NCBI GenBank assembly: GCA_946480925.1
Contig: CAMLLU010000001.1
Location: 154,108-218,107, forward strand
Length of the DNA stretch: 64,000 nucleotides
Reading direction: 5' to 3'
Origin: an uncultured Rivibacter sp.
GTDB lineage: Bacteria > Pseudomonadota > Gammaproteobacteria > Burkholderiales > Burkholderiaceae
Below, one piece after another: positions 49,596 through 63,146 of the stretch. Each line of letters starts with the position of its first letter. Positions within the stretch are counted from its first letter, which is position 1. The translations under genes and the position numbers were made by a program. The notes below the pieces were generated by a model, which did no database searches, was not told the origin of the DNA, and saw only the letters and a list, made by a program, of their open reading frames with translations.

Positions 49596-52114
49596 GCAGT
49601 GGTTTCAGCGTGAGAGTGGGAGGTTTCCACCGGCACCGTGAAGGTGAAACGGCAGCCGACCACGGATGGACCATTGTAGAGGTTCTCCGCTTTGATCCGC
49701 CCCCGGTGGGACTCGATGATGGAGCGGCACAGCGACAGGCCGATGCCCAGCCCTTCGGCCTTGGTGGAAAAGAAGGCTTCGTACAGGCGGCTGATTACTT
49801 CGTCCTTGATGCCGGGGCCGGAGTCGGTGACAGAGAACTCGATCACGCCGCCTTCGTCCGGCGTGTGCCGGGGCACGACACGCAGCTCGATGTTGCGGCG
49901 CGACGGCGGCAGGCCCGCAGTGTCGATGGCCTCGGCGGAGTTCTTCAGCAAGTTGAGTACCACCTGCTCGATGAGGATGGGATCCACCATGATGGTGGGC
50001 AGCCGCTGCGCGACGTAGGTGTGGATCGTCACGTTGCGGCGGCGCAGCTCAATGCCGGCGAGCTCGACCGCGTCTTCGACGATGACCCGTGCCTGGGCGG
50101 GCTGGCGCTGCGGCTCGCTGCGTTTCACGAAGGCGCGGATGCGATGAATGATCTGCCCGGCGCGCTGTGCCTGCCTGGAGGTCTTTTCCAGCGCGGCGAT
50201 CAGGTCGGTCTCGCCGATGGTGCCGGCCTTCACGCGCGACACCATGCCGTTGCAGTAGTTGGTGATGGCGGTGAGCGGCTGGTTCAGCTCGTGCGCCACC
50301 GACGATGCCATCTCGCCCATCGTGACGAGGCGGCTCGTCACTTGCGCCTTTTCGGCCTGGTGCGACGCCTGTTCCTCGGCGCGGCGGCGCGCGGTGATGT
50401 CGGTGGCGATCAGCATCTGCGCCAGGCGCCCGTCGGTCCACTGCAGATAGCGGGTGCGCACGTCGAACCACTTCTGCAGCGGTTCGATGAAGACTTCACG
50501 CGTGTCCGACCCGGCTTCGGTGAGCTCCTGCGTCGGCAGGCCGCCGAAGTTGTCCACGGTGTCGTCGCTCTCGGGCAGCGAGGGCAGGGCGTGGTCGTTG
50601 CCGGCCAGGAGCGCGTGGCCTTGCGAATCGGCACCGAACCATAGCCGGTACGAGCGGTTGGCGAACAGCAGCTCGCCTTGTTGCACCGAGAGCACCGACA
50701 CGGCGGCGTCCAGCCCTTCCAGCACGGTGGTGAATCGTTCATGCGAGGCCGAGAGCTGGTCGCGGATGCGTTTGGCCTCGGTGATGTTGGTCATCGAGGT
50801 CATCCAGCCGGTCTGCTGACCTTTGGAGTCGATCAGCGGCGAGACGTACATGCGCGCGTCGAACTGGCTGCCGTCGCGCCGCATCACGCGCACTTCAATG
50901 CCCCCGGCCGGGCTGCGGCCCTGCAGCTCCTGGTGGAAGAGGCGCGTGTTTTCCTCGATGCGATCGGGCGGCCAGTGCGGGAAGGGCGGCAGCCGGCCGA
51001 TCAGCTCGCCTTCGGAAAAGCCGGTCATCGCGCAGAAGGCCGGGTTCACGTAGGTGATGCGGCCTTCCATGTCCATGGCCCGCATGCCGGTGAGCATGGA
51101 GTTTTCCATCGCGCGGCGGAAATTGGTTTCCGATACCAGCGCGCTTTGCATCTGCAACCGGCGACGCATGTGCCGCCAGGTGCCCAGCAGCATCCACACC
51201 GTGAGGGCCGACAAGGCGACCACCATCCAGAACAGCGTGTTGCCGATGAGGCCGATGGAAGTGCGGTAGCCGTGGCCGCGCAGCATGAGGTCGTGGCCGA
51301 TCGGCGCCACCGGCACGGCATGCATGATGGCCGGCCGCTCGCGCGCCGCCTGGGCGCTCTGCGGCGCGGTGCTGGCCAGTACGCGGTTGTTCGCATCGAG
51401 CAGGCTCACGCCGTGGCGCTTGCTCACTTCGGTAGGTACGAAGTAGCGCAGCAAAGCTTCGATGGAGTATTCGGCGACCAGCATGCCCGACAGTGCATTG
51501 CGGTCGATGATGGGCACGTGCACCTGGAACACCGTCAGCCCGGCGCCGTTGGCATGCGGGCGTGAATACATGGGCTGGCGCAGGTCGCGTGCGGCGTTGA
51601 AGGCCCATTCCGATTCGGCGCTCGGGCTGGCGGGGGCTGTTGGCCCGGCGGCATCGGGCCGCGGGTTTTCGATCGGGAAGTTGAGCGACAGGTAGCGCGA
51701 GCGCACGCTGTGGTTCGGCTGCTGCCACGTGAGACTCACGACTTCAGGGCGTTCGCGCACGAAATTGGCGGCTTGGCCGAGGAAGTCCTCGGGGTCAATG
51801 GCTGGTGTGACCACCTCACGCGCCATGCGCACCAGTTGTTCCTGGTTCTCGATGAGTCGCAGGCGGATCTGCTGCTGGACGATCTCGGTGTCGCGCTTGA
51901 CCGATTCCTGCTCGCGCTCGAACTCTTCGTTTCGCAGGTACCAGAAGGCCGCAATGATGGCTGCGAGGAAGAGCATCACCGAGATCAGCGGCCCCAGCGT
52001 GGCGAAGCGGTCCTGCCGGGCTGGGGACTGCCGCCGCCACCATGCCCAGAAAAGGCGGCGGGGCGGCGACTTTGCCGGCGGAAGCAAGGTGGAATCGGGC
52101 GCTTGCAGATGCAT
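49592..52114 (-). CDS. Membrane PAS sensor histidine kinase (FixL/DctB-like) partner of the FixJ-type regulator
   Basis: An 840-residue kinase. A helix near residues 40-60 (LISVMLFLAAIIAAFWYL) and another near 290-310 enclose a periplasmic sensor (about 65-285) like that of DctB/CHASE. Two PAS domains follow (about 340-460 and 470-590; RAMDMEGRITYVNPAFCAMT), then HisKA with SSVAHELNQPLTAITNYCNG near residue 610 and HATPase (NLLKNSAEAID; GLGIGLSLCRSIIESHRG). Its stop overlaps the response regulator. Divergent from aceE with 196 bases between. The ligand is unknown; carboxylates or redox are plausible. Confidence 0.86.
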   Translation of the reverse strand: MHLQAPDSTLLPPAKSPPRRLFWAWWRRQSPARQDRFATLGPLISVMLFLAAIIAAFWYLRNEEFEREQESVKRDTEIVQQQIRLRLIENQEQLVRMAREVVTPAIDPEDFLGQAANFVRERPEVVSLTWQQPNHSVRSRYLSLNFPIENPRPDAAGPTAPASPSAESEWAFNAARDLRQPMYSRPHANGAGLTVFQVHVPIIDRNALSGMLVAEYSIEALLRYFVPTEVSKRHGVSLLDANNRVLASTAPQSAQAARERPAIMHAVPVAPIGHDLMLRGHGYRTSIGLIGNTLFWMVVALSALTVWMLLGTWRHMRRRLQMQSALVSETNFRRAMENSMLTGMRAMDMEGRITYVNPAFCAMTGFSEGELIGRLPPFPHWPPDRIEENTRLFHQELQGRSPAGGIEVRVMRRDGSQFDARMYVSPLIDSKGQQTGWMTSMTNITEAKRIRDQLSASHERFTTVLEGLDAAVSVLSVQQGELLFANRSYRLWFGADSQGHALLAGNDHALPSLPESDDTVDNFGGLPTQELTEAGSDTREVFIEPLQKWFDVRTRYLQWTDGRLAQMLIATDITARRRAEEQASHQAEKAQVTSRLVTMGEMASSVAHELNQPLTAITNYCNGMVSRVKAGTIGETDLIAALEKTSRQAQRAGQIIHRIRAFVKRSEPQRQPAQARVIVEDAVELAGIELRRRNVTIHTYVAQRLPTIMVDPILIEQVVLNLLKNSAEAIDTAGLPPSRRNIELRVVPRHTPDEGGVIEFSVTDSGPGIKDEVISRLYEAFFSTKAEGLGIGLSLCRSIIESHRGRIKAENLYNGPSVVGCRFTFTVPVETSHSHAETTA

Positions 52115-52310
52115 CCATGGATTATCGAGTCCGACCCGCCCGGGCCGCGTGCGGCAGGTCACGGACCAGGCGGGGGTAGATACGCAGTTTTCTCAATATG
52201 AAACGCACTCGCGCAATTTGAAAACGCGAAAGAGCTGTGCGAAACTAGATCGAACGCCCTAAAACAGGGCTGCGACGGGCCGCGGCCCACCCCTTCTGAG
52301 GAGACAAACC

Positions 52311-55028
52311 ATGTCCGCACTGCCGGAGTCCATGCTGGGCGCCGCGGCGAACGACGCCGACGCGCAAGAAACCCGTGAATGGCTGGACGCCCTGTCCGCC
52401 GTCATCCAGGCCGAAGGGGGCGACCGTGCCCACTTCCTGCTCGAGCAGCTGCTCGACCGCGCACGCCAAGCCGGTATCGACATGCCGTTCTCGGCCAACA
52501 CGGCCTACGTCAACACCATCCCCACCGACCAGGAAGAGCGTTGCCCGGGCAACCTCGACATCGAAGAGCGCCTGCGCGCCTACATGCGCTGGAACGCGAT
52601 GGCGATGGTGGTCAAGGCCAACCGGCTGGAGCCGCCTGATGGTGGCGACCTCGGCGGCCACATTTCCTCGTTCGCTTCGGTGGCCACCATGTTCGGCGCC
52701 GGCTTCAACCACTTCTGGCACGCCGAGAGCGAAAACCACGGTGGCGACCTGCTCTACATCCAGGGCCACTCGTCGCCGGGCATCTATGCGCGCGCCTACA
52801 TGGAAGGCCGCATCACCGAAGAGCAGTTGCTCAACTTCCGCCAGGAAGTGGACGGCAAGGGCCTCTCGAGCTATCCGCACCCGAAGCTCATGCCGGAGTT
52901 CTGGCAGTTCCCGACCGTTTCGATGGGCCTGGGGCCCATCATGGCGATCTACCAGGCTCGCTTCCTCAAGTACCTGCATGCCCGCGGCATCGCCAACACC
53001 GAGAACCGCAAGGTCTGGGTGTTCTGCGGCGACGGCGAGATGGACGAGCCCGAAAGCCTGGGCGCCATTGGCCTGGCCGCGCGCGAGAAGCTCGACAACC
53101 TGGTCTTCGTCATCAACTGCAACCTGCAGCGCCTGGACGGCCCGGTGCGCGGCAACGGCAAGATCGTGCAGGAGCTCGAAGGCGAATTCCGCGGCGCCGG
53201 CTGGAACGTGATCAAACTGCTGTGGGGCAGCTACTGGGATCCGCTGCTGGCGCGCGACAAGGACGGCCTGCTGCGCAAGATCATGATGGACACGGTGGAC
53301 GGCGACTACCAGGCCTTCCGCGCCAACGACGGTGCCTTCATCCGCAAGAACTTCTTCGGCCGCCACCCCAAGACGCTCGAACTCGTCTCCAAGATGAGCG
53401 ACGACGACATCTGGCGCCTGCAGCGCGGCGGCCACGATCCGCAGAAGGTCTACGCGGCCTACCACCGAGCGGCCAATCACAAGGGCCAGCCCACAGTGCT
53501 GCTGGTCAAGACCGTCAAGGGCTTCGGCATGGGCAAGAGCGGTGAGGGCAAGAACACCGCGCACCAGACGAAGAAGCTCACCAACGACGACATCAAGACG
53601 ATGCGGGATCGGTTCAACATCCCCGTCTCCGATGAGCAGATCGACAAGGACATTCCGTTCTACAAGCCGGCCGACGACACGCCGGAGATGCGCTATCTGC
53701 ACGAGCGTCGCAAGGCGCTGGGCGGCTACCTGCCGCACCGCCGCACCAAGGCCGACGAGCAGCTGAAGGTGCCCGATCTCTCGGCTTTCCAGGCCGTCCT
53801 CGAGCCCACGGCCGAAGGCCGCGAGATATCGACCACGCAGGCCTACGTGCGCTTCCTGACCGCGCTGCTGCGCGACAAGGAGCTGGGCCCGCGCGCGGTG
53901 CCCATCCTGGTGGACGAGGCGCGCACCTTCGGCATGGAAGGCCTGTTCCGCCAGATCGGCATCTACAACCCCGAGGGCCAGAAGTACACGCCGGTCGACA
54001 AGGACCAGGTCATGTACTACCGCGAAGACAAGGCCGGCCAGATCCTGCAGGAAGGCATCAACGAAGCGGGCGGCATGAGCTCGTGGATCGCCGCGGCGAC
54101 GTCGTACTCGACGAACAACCGCATCATGATCCCGTTCTACATCTACTACTCGATGTTCGGCCTTCAGCGCGTGGGCGATCTGTGCTGGGCTGCCGGCGAC
54201 ATGCAGGCGCGCGGCTTCCTGCTGGGCGGCACGTCGGGCCGCACCACGCTGAACGGCGAGGGCCTGCAGCACGAAGACGGCCACAGCCACATCCTGGCCG
54301 GCACCATTCCGAACTGCATCAGCTACGACCCGACGTTCGCGCATGAGGTCGCGGTGATCATGCACGACGGTCTCAAGCGCATGGTCGAGAAGCAGGAGAA
54401 CGTCTACTACTACCTGACGCTGCTGAACGAGAACTACCCGCACCCCGGCCTCAAGCCCGGCACCGAAGAGCAGATCATCAAGGGCATGTACCTGCTGCAG
54501 GAAGGCACGCAGCAGCAGAAGAACACGCCGCGCGTGAACCTGCTGGGCAGCGGCACCATCCTGCGCGAGTCGATGTTCGCCAAGGAGCTGCTCGAGAAGG
54601 ACTGGGGCGTGTCGGCCAACGTGTGGAGCTGCCCGAGCTTCAACGAGCTGGCCCGCGACGGCCAGGATGCCGAGCGCTGGAACCTGCTGCACCCGACCGA
54701 GACTCCGCGCGTGCCGTTCGTCGCGCAGCAGCTGGGTGCGCACACCGGCCCGGTGATCGCCTCGACCGACTACATCAAGAACTATGCCGAGCAGATCCGC
54801 CCCTTCATGCCCAAGGGCCGTACCTACAAGGTGTTGGGTACCGACGGGTTTGGCCGCAGTGACTTCCGTTCCAGGCTGCGTGAGCATTTCGAAGTGAACC
54901 GCCACTACGTCGTGGTCGCCGCGCTGAAGGCACTGGCCGACGAGGGCGCGATTCCGGCGACCAAGGTGGCCGAAGCCATCAAGAAGTACGGCATCAATAC
55001 CGAGAAGATCAACCCGCTCTACGCATAA
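52311..55028 (+). CDS. aceE: Pyruvate dehydrogenase E1 component, homodimeric
   Basis: A 905-residue thiamine-diphosphate enzyme that decarboxylates pyruvate and acetylates lipoyl groups of E2. The homodimeric type is clear from GDGEMDEPESLGAIGLA with FVINCNLQRLDGPVRGN (thiamine and Mg site, near residues 240-280), TVKGFGMGKSGEGKNTAHQ and EGLQHEDGHSH. GAGGAG lies 7 bases before ATG 52311. The upstream region (52115-52310) is AT-richer and contains a small GCCCT-AAAAC-AGGGC hairpin at 52256-52270, but no promoter I would name. First gene of the operon. Confidence 0.97.
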   Translation: MSALPESMLGAAANDADAQETREWLDALSAVIQAEGGDRAHFLLEQLLDRARQAGIDMPFSANTAYVNTIPTDQEERCPGNLDIEERLRAYMRWNAMAMVVKANRLEPPDGGDLGGHISSFASVATMFGAGFNHFWHAESENHGGDLLYIQGHSSPGIYARAYMEGRITEEQLLNFRQEVDGKGLSSYPHPKLMPEFWQFPTVSMGLGPIMAIYQARFLKYLHARGIANTENRKVWVFCGDGEMDEPESLGAIGLAAREKLDNLVFVINCNLQRLDGPVRGNGKIVQELEGEFRGAGWNVIKLLWGSYWDPLLARDKDGLLRKIMMDTVDGDYQAFRANDGAFIRKNFFGRHPKTLELVSKMSDDDIWRLQRGGHDPQKVYAAYHRAANHKGQPTVLLVKTVKGFGMGKSGEGKNTAHQTKKLTNDDIKTMRDRFNIPVSDEQIDKDIPFYKPADDTPEMRYLHERRKALGGYLPHRRTKADEQLKVPDLSAFQAVLEPTAEGREISTTQAYVRFLTALLRDKELGPRAVPILVDEARTFGMEGLFRQIGIYNPEGQKYTPVDKDQVMYYREDKAGQILQEGINEAGGMSSWIAAATSYSTNNRIMIPFYIYYSMFGLQRVGDLCWAAGDMQARGFLLGGTSGRTTLNGEGLQHEDGHSHILAGTIPNCISYDPTFAHEVAVIMHDGLKRMVEKQENVYYYLTLLNENYPHPGLKPGTEEQIIKGMYLLQEGTQQQKNTPRVNLLGSGTILRESMFAKELLEKDWGVSANVWSCPSFNELARDGQDAERWNLLHPTETPRVPFVAQQLGAHTGPVIASTDYIKNYAEQIRPFMPKGRTYKVLGTDGFGRSDFRSRLREHFEVNRHYVVVAALKALADEGAIPATKVAEAIKKYGINTEKINPLYA

Positions 55029-55046
55029 GAACCACGGGGACAACAA

Positions 55047-56723
55047 ATGGCATTGGTTGAAGTCAAGGTCCCCGACATCGGGGACTTCAAGGACGTCGAG
55101 ATCATCGAGTTGCTCGTCAAGCCGGGCGACACCATCAAGACGGACCAGAGCCTGATCACCGTCGAGAGCGACAAGGCCTCGATGGAGATCCCGGCCACGC
55201 ACGGTGGCGTGGTCAAGGAAATGAAGGTCAAGCTGGGCGACAAGGTGAGCGAGGGCTCGCTGGTGCTGCTGGTCGAAGGCGAGGGCGGCGGTGCCGCTGC
55301 CCCGGCTCCCGCGCCGGCCGCAGCAGCGTCGGCGCCTGCGCCCCAGGCCGCTGCGCCGGCCCCCGCGCCCATTGCTGCGCCGGCAGCTTCCTCGGGCCTG
55401 GTGGACGTGGTGGTGCCCGACATCGGCGACTTCGCCGACGTGGCCGTGATCGAGCTACTGGCCAAGCCGGGCGACACCATCAAGGCCGAGCAGTCGCTCA
55501 TCACGGTGGAGTCCGACAAGGCGTCGATGGAGATCCCGTCGTCGCATGCCGGTGTGCTGAAGGAGCTGAAGGTCAAGATCGGTGACAAGGTATCCAAGGG
55601 CAGCGTGATCGCGGTCGTCGAAGCAGCAGGCGGTGCTGCAGCGCCCGCGCCGGCTCCGGCTTCAGCCCCTGCGGCTGCTACCCCGGCCGCGAGCGCCAGC
55701 CCCGCGGAGCTGGCCAGCCAGCCGGTGGCCCGCACCGAGCCCACCGCGGCCCTGCCGGCGCATGAGCCCACCGCACCGAAGGGGCAACTGCCCCATGCGT
55801 CGCCCACCATCCGCAGGCTGGCGCGCGAACTCGGCGTGCCGCTCGAAGAAGTGAAGGGCTCCGGCCCCAAGGGCCGCATCACGCAGGACGACGTGCAGAA
55901 CTTCGTCAAGGGCGTCATGTCCGGCGCGGTGCAGACGCAGGCCCAGAAGGCCAAGGCGCCCGCGGGTGGCGCTGCTGCCGGCGGTGCCTTCCCCGGCCTG
56001 CTGCCCTGGCCGCAGGTGGACTTCGCCAAGTTCGGCCCCATCGAGCGCAAGGACCTCTCGCGCATCAAGAAGATCTCGGGCGCCAACCTGCACCGCAACT
56101 GGGTGGTGATCCCGCACGTCACCAACCACGACGATGCCGACATCACCGAGCTCGAAGCCTTCCGCCTGCAGCTCAACAAGGAGAACGAGAAGAGCGGTGT
56201 CAAGGTCACGATGCTGGCCTTCCTGATCAAGGCCTCGGTCGCGGCGCTCAAGAAGTTCCCCGAGTTCAACGCCTCGCTCGATGGCGAGCAGATCGTGCTC
56301 AAACAGTACTACCACATCGGCTTCGCGGCCGACACGCCCAACGGGCTGGTGGTGCCGGTGATCAAGGACGCCGACAAGAAGGGCATCCTGCAGATCAGCA
56401 AGGAAATGAGCGAACTCGCCGCCAAGGCGCGCGAAGGCAAGCTCGGCCCGGCTGAAATGACCGGCGGCTGCTTCTCGATCTCGTCGCTGGGCGGCATTGG
56501 CGGGCGCTACTTCACGCCCATCATCAACGCCCCTGAAGTGGCCATCCTCGGCGTGTGCAAGAGCGCCACCGAGCCCAAGTGGGACGGCAAGGCCTTCCAG
56601 CCGCGCCTGATGCTGCCGCTCAGCCTGAGCTGGGACCACCGCGTGATCGACGGCGCCGCTGCCGCGCGCTTCAACGCATATCTCGCAAGCGTGCTGGCGG
56701 ACTTCCGCCGCGTGATGCTGTAA
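55047..56723 (+). CDS. aceF: Dihydrolipoyl acetyltransferase (E2), two lipoyl domains
   Basis: A 558-residue E2 core. Two lipoyl domains (about 1-75 and 118-192), each with the modified lysine in [10 protein letters not shown], are linked by Ala/Pro segments. A peripheral-subunit-binding domain (about 250-290; [19 protein letters not shown]) follows, then the catalytic domain with [13 protein letters not shown] near residue 533. It moves acetyl groups to CoA. The second lipoyl domain shares a 68-base identical stretch with lpdA. It starts 18 bases after aceE. Confidence 0.97.
   Translation: MALVEVKVPDIGDFKDVEIIELLVKPGDTIKTDQSLITVESDKASMEIPATHGGVVKEMKVKLGDKVSEGSLVLLVEGEGGGAAAPAPAPAAAASAPAPQAAAPAPAPIAAPAASSGLVDVVVPDIGDFADVAVIELLAKPGDTIKAEQSLITVESDKASMEIPSSHAGVLKELKVKIGDKVSKGSVIAVVEAAGGAAAPAPAPASAPAAATPAASASPAELASQPVARTEPTAALPAHEPTAPKGQLPHASPTIRRLARELGVPLEEVKGSGPKGRITQDDVQNFVKGVMSGAVQTQAQKAKAPAGGAAAGGAFPGLLPWPQVDFAKFGPIERKDLSRIKKISGANLHRNWVVIPHVTNHDDADITELEAFRLQLNKENEKSGVKVTMLAFLIKASVAALKKFPEFNASLDGEQIVLKQYYHIGFAADTPNGLVVPVIKDADKKGILQISKEMSELAAKAREGKLGPAEMTGGCFSISSLGGIGGRYFTPIINAPEVAILGVCKSATEPKWDGKAFQPRLMLPLSLSWDHRVIDGAAAARFNAYLASVLADFRRVML
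55485..55552. repeat. 68-base perfect repeat, copy in aceF second lipoyl domain
   Basis: Identical over 68 bases to 56827-56894 in lpdA, including third codon positions; it covers the lipoyl-lysine region ([18 protein letters not shown]). The first lipoyl domain of aceF, coding for nearly the same protein, differs at many silent sites. Confidence 0.9.
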
Positions 56724-56733
56724 GGAGCGCGAC

Positions 56734-58518
56734 GTGGCCGTCATCGACATCAAGGTTCCCGACATCGGCGACTTCAAGGACGTCGCCATCATCGAAGTGC
56801 TGGTCAAGCCCGGCGACACGGTGAAAGCCGAGCAGTCGCTCATCACGGTGGAGTCCGACAAGGCGTCGATGGAGATCCCGTCGTCGCATGCCGGCGTGGT
56901 GAAAGAGCTCAAGGTCAAGCTGGGCGACACCGTGAATGAAGGCTCGGTGATCCTCACGCTCGACGCCGAGGGGGCTGCCGCGCCGGTTCCAGCGCCTGCC
57001 CCGGCACCTGCCTCCACGCCCGCTGCGGCACCGGCTCCGGCCGCCGTCACGCCGGCTCCGCAAGCTGCCACCTACACGGGTGGTGTCGACATCGAGTGCG
57101 ACATGCTCGTGCTGGGTGCCGGCCCCGGCGGCTATTCGGCCGCCTTCCGCTCAGCCGACCTCGGCATGAAGACCGTGCTGGTGGAGCGCTATGCCACGCT
57201 GGGCGGCGTGTGCCTGAACGTGGGCTGCATCCCTTCGAAGGCGTTGCTGCACGTGGCCGCGGTGATGGACGAGGTGAAGCACTTCGCCGACCTGGGCATC
57301 GCCTACGGTGAGCCGAAGGTCGACCTCACCAAGCTGCTGGCGCACAAGAACAAGGTGACTGGCAAGCTCACGGGCGGCCTGGCCTCCATGGCCAAGATGC
57401 GCAAGGTTACCGTGGTGCGCGGTTACGGCAGTTTTGCCGACACGCACCACGTGACGGTGGAAGAGACCACCGGCAGCGGCCAGGAAAAGACCGGCAAGAC
57501 GCAGACCATCCGCTTCAAGCACTGCATCATCGCGGCCGGCTCGCAGGCGGTGCGCCTGCCGTTCCTGCCCAACGACGAGCGCATCGTCGACTCCACCGGC
57601 GCACTGGAGCTGAAATCGGTACCGAAGCGCATGCTCATCGTGGGCGGCGGCATCATCGGCCTCGAAATGGGCACGGTGTATTCCACGCTCGGCGCGCGGC
57701 TCGACGTGGTGGAAATGCTCGACGGGCTGATGCAGGGCGCCGACCGCGACCTCGTGCGCGTGTGGCAGAAGATGAACGCCGAGCGCTTCGACAACATCAT
57801 GTTGAAGACCAAGACGGTGGGCGCCGAAGCCACGAAAGACGGCATCCTCGTCAAGTTCGAGGGCGAGGGTGCACCGAAGGAGCCGCAGGTCTACGACCTG
57901 GTGCTCCAGGCCGTGGGCCGCGTGCCCAACGGCAAGAAGATCGGCGCCGAAAGGGCTGGGGTGGTGGTCAATGACCGCGGCTTCATTCCGGTGGACGTGC
58001 AGATGCGCACCAACGTGCCGCACATCTTCGCCATCGGCGACATCGTTGGCCAGCCCATGCTCGCGCACAAGGCGGTGCACGAGGCGCACGTGGCCGCGGA
58101 AGTGGCTGCTGGCGAGAAGGCCGCCTTCGATGCGCGCGTGATCCCCAGCGTGGCCTACACCGACCCCGAGGTCGCGTGGGTGGGCCTCACCGAAGAGCAG
58201 GCCAAGGCGCAGGGTATCAAGGTCAAGAAGGGCCAGTTCCCGTGGTCGGCTTCCGGCCGCGCCATCGCCAACACGCGCGACGAAGGCTTCACCAAGCTGC
58301 TGTTCGACGCCGAGACCCATCGCATCGTGGGCGGCGGCATCGTTGGCACGCATGCGGGCGACCTCATCAGCGAAGTGGCGCTGGCCATCGAGATGGGCGC
58401 CGACGAGGTGGACATCGGCAAGACCATCCACCCGCACCCGACGCTGGGCGAAAGCGTGGGCATGGCCGCCGAGATCGCGCACGGCACTTGCACGGACGTG
58501 CCGCCGCAGCGCAAGTAG
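56734..58518 (+). CDS. lpdA: Dihydrolipoamide dehydrogenase (E3) with N-terminal lipoyl domain
   Basis: A 594-residue flavoenzyme that reoxidises the lipoyl groups of E2 and reduces NAD+. An extra N-terminal lipoyl domain (about 1-76, lysine in [10 protein letters not shown]) and Ala/Pro linker precede the E3 fold. FAD motif [15 protein letters not shown] near residue 121; redox disulfide [15 protein letters not shown] near residue 158; NAD motif [14 protein letters not shown]; catalytic dyad in [10 protein letters not shown]. Lipoyl-bearing E3s are known in betaproteobacteria and Neisseria. GTG start at 56734 with AAGGAG 6 bases upstream. Confidence 0.97.
   Translation: MAVIDIKVPDIGDFKDVAIIEVLVKPGDTVKAEQSLITVESDKASMEIPSSHAGVVKELKVKLGDTVNEGSVILTLDAEGAAAPVPAPAPAPASTPAAAPAPAAVTPAPQAATYTGGVDIECDMLVLGAGPGGYSAAFRSADLGMKTVLVERYATLGGVCLNVGCIPSKALLHVAAVMDEVKHFADLGIAYGEPKVDLTKLLAHKNKVTGKLTGGLASMAKMRKVTVVRGYGSFADTHHVTVEETTGSGQEKTGKTQTIRFKHCIIAAGSQAVRLPFLPNDERIVDSTGALELKSVPKRMLIVGGGIIGLEMGTVYSTLGARLDVVEMLDGLMQGADRDLVRVWQKMNAERFDNIMLKTKTVGAEATKDGILVKFEGEGAPKEPQVYDLVLQAVGRVPNGKKIGAERAGVVVNDRGFIPVDVQMRTNVPHIFAIGDIVGQPMLAHKAVHEAHVAAEVAAGEKAAFDARVIPSVAYTDPEVAWVGLTEEQAKAQGIKVKKGQFPWSASGRAIANTRDEGFTKLLFDAETHRIVGGGIVGTHAGDLISEVALAIEMGADEVDIGKTIHPHPTLGESVGMAAEIAHGTCTDVPPQRK
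56827..56894. repeat. 68-base perfect repeat, copy in lpdA lipoyl domain
   Basis: Identical to 55485-55552 in aceF, 1342 bases away in the same orientation. Such identity at silent sites suggests recent gene conversion between the two lipoyl domains. Confidence 0.9.
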
Positions 58519-58547
58519 ACCTTTCTGCAGCTGCACAGCAACAACGA

Positions 58548-58578
58548 CAAGGGCCGCCACCGCGGCCCTTGTCTCTTT
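58548..58578 (+). terminator. Rho-independent terminator after lpdA
   Basis: A perfect 10-bp stem CAAGGGCCGC / GCGGCCCTTG with a CACC loop, followed by TCTCTTT. It lies 29 bases after the lpdA stop and closes the aceE-aceF-lpdA operon. Confidence 0.85.
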
Positions 58579-58694
58579 GTGTGGCCGAGTTACGCACCTT
58601 GCGGGCTTCCCCCTTCCTCGTCGTTGTAGGACCAGAAGACTTGCGGTAGAAACGCCGGATGCTGCCCACGCTGAGGCAGCCCGTGGGAGGGGCC

Positions 58695-60546
<1,852 letters not shown>

Positions 60547-60551
<5 letters not shown>

Positions 60552-60665
60552 GACATTCAGTGCCAACCCGTCTTTCACGGGCCGCCGCGCCGGGCCGTTC
60601 CCGAGCAAGGCCCGCCCCCCACCCGGAGGGGTGGCCGGCGTGTGCAGCGGCCGGGGTGTTGTCAT
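60547..60665. repeat. Family B intergenic repeat, copy 4 (inverted relative to copies 1-3)
   Basis: On the minus strand it starts ATGACAACACCCC (from 60665), has CCCTCC...GGGGGG, CTTGCTCGG, GGCCCGGCGCGGCGGCC, and ends GCACTGAATGTCTCATG (60547). On the plus strand it runs from the stop codon of the kinase (CATGAGAC) to the start codon of the receiver gene (GTTGTCATG), stop-to-start. Confidence 0.82.
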
Positions 60666-61079
60666 GAGTCCGGCAAGCTCCGTCATCCTGGTGGTCGATG
60701 ACAACCCCACGAACCTGAAGCTCGCCTCCGCCGTGCTGCAGGCCGAAGGCCATACGGTCGTGCCGGCCACCGACGCAGAGCAGGCGCAGGTGTTGCTTGC
60801 CGAAAGAGTGCCCGACCTGATCCTGATGGACATCGCCTTGCCGGGCATGGACGGGCTCGAGCTGACGCGCCGGCTCAAGGCCGACCCACGCTTGCGCCAC
60901 GTGCCGGTGATCGCGCTGACGGCATTTGCCATGAAGGGCGACGACCAGAAGGCACGGGAGGCGGGCTGCGACGGCTACATCACCAAGCCGATCGACACGC
61001 GCGCGATGCCAGCGCTCGTGAGGCAGGTGCTGGAGCAGGCAGGCGAGCGCCGGGCAGCCTGGGTTGAAGAGGGGCGTCG

Positions 61080-61083
<4 letters not shown>
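60664..61083 (+). CDS. Single-domain response regulator (DivK-like)
   Basis: A 139-residue receiver without output domain. Acidic pair ILVVDDNPTNLKLA (residues 8-21), phospho-aspartate in LILMDIALPGMDGLELT near residue 53, T in ALTAFAMKGDD and K in YITKPIDTRA complete the active site. It resembles DivK/CheY relay receivers. The start ATG is the last codon of family B copy 4. It sits between two kinases and overlaps the second (ATGA), so it probably relays phosphate between them. Confidence 0.9.
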
Positions 61084-63083
<2,000 letters not shown>

Positions 63084-63102
63084 TCTCGCGGCTGCAATGA
63101 AA

Positions 63103-63125
63103 AAGGCCCGCGGTGCGGGCCTTCG
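63103..63125 (-). terminator. Rho-independent terminator of hppA
   Basis: AAGGCCCGC-GGT-GCGGGCCTT; on the minus strand it is followed by TTTCATTG after the stem's TT, giving a five-T run. It lies 22 bases after the hppA stop, and it also ends 40 bases past the plus-strand kinase gene, for which no T-tract is present. Confidence 0.8.
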
Positions 63126-63146
63126 CCGCCACGGAAGGGCAGGGCG

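Noticed and set aside
52245..55202. A 985-codon open frame opposite aceE
   Set aside because: Same cause: high-GC codon use in aceE leaves the antisense frame free of stops. aceE motifs are unequivocal.
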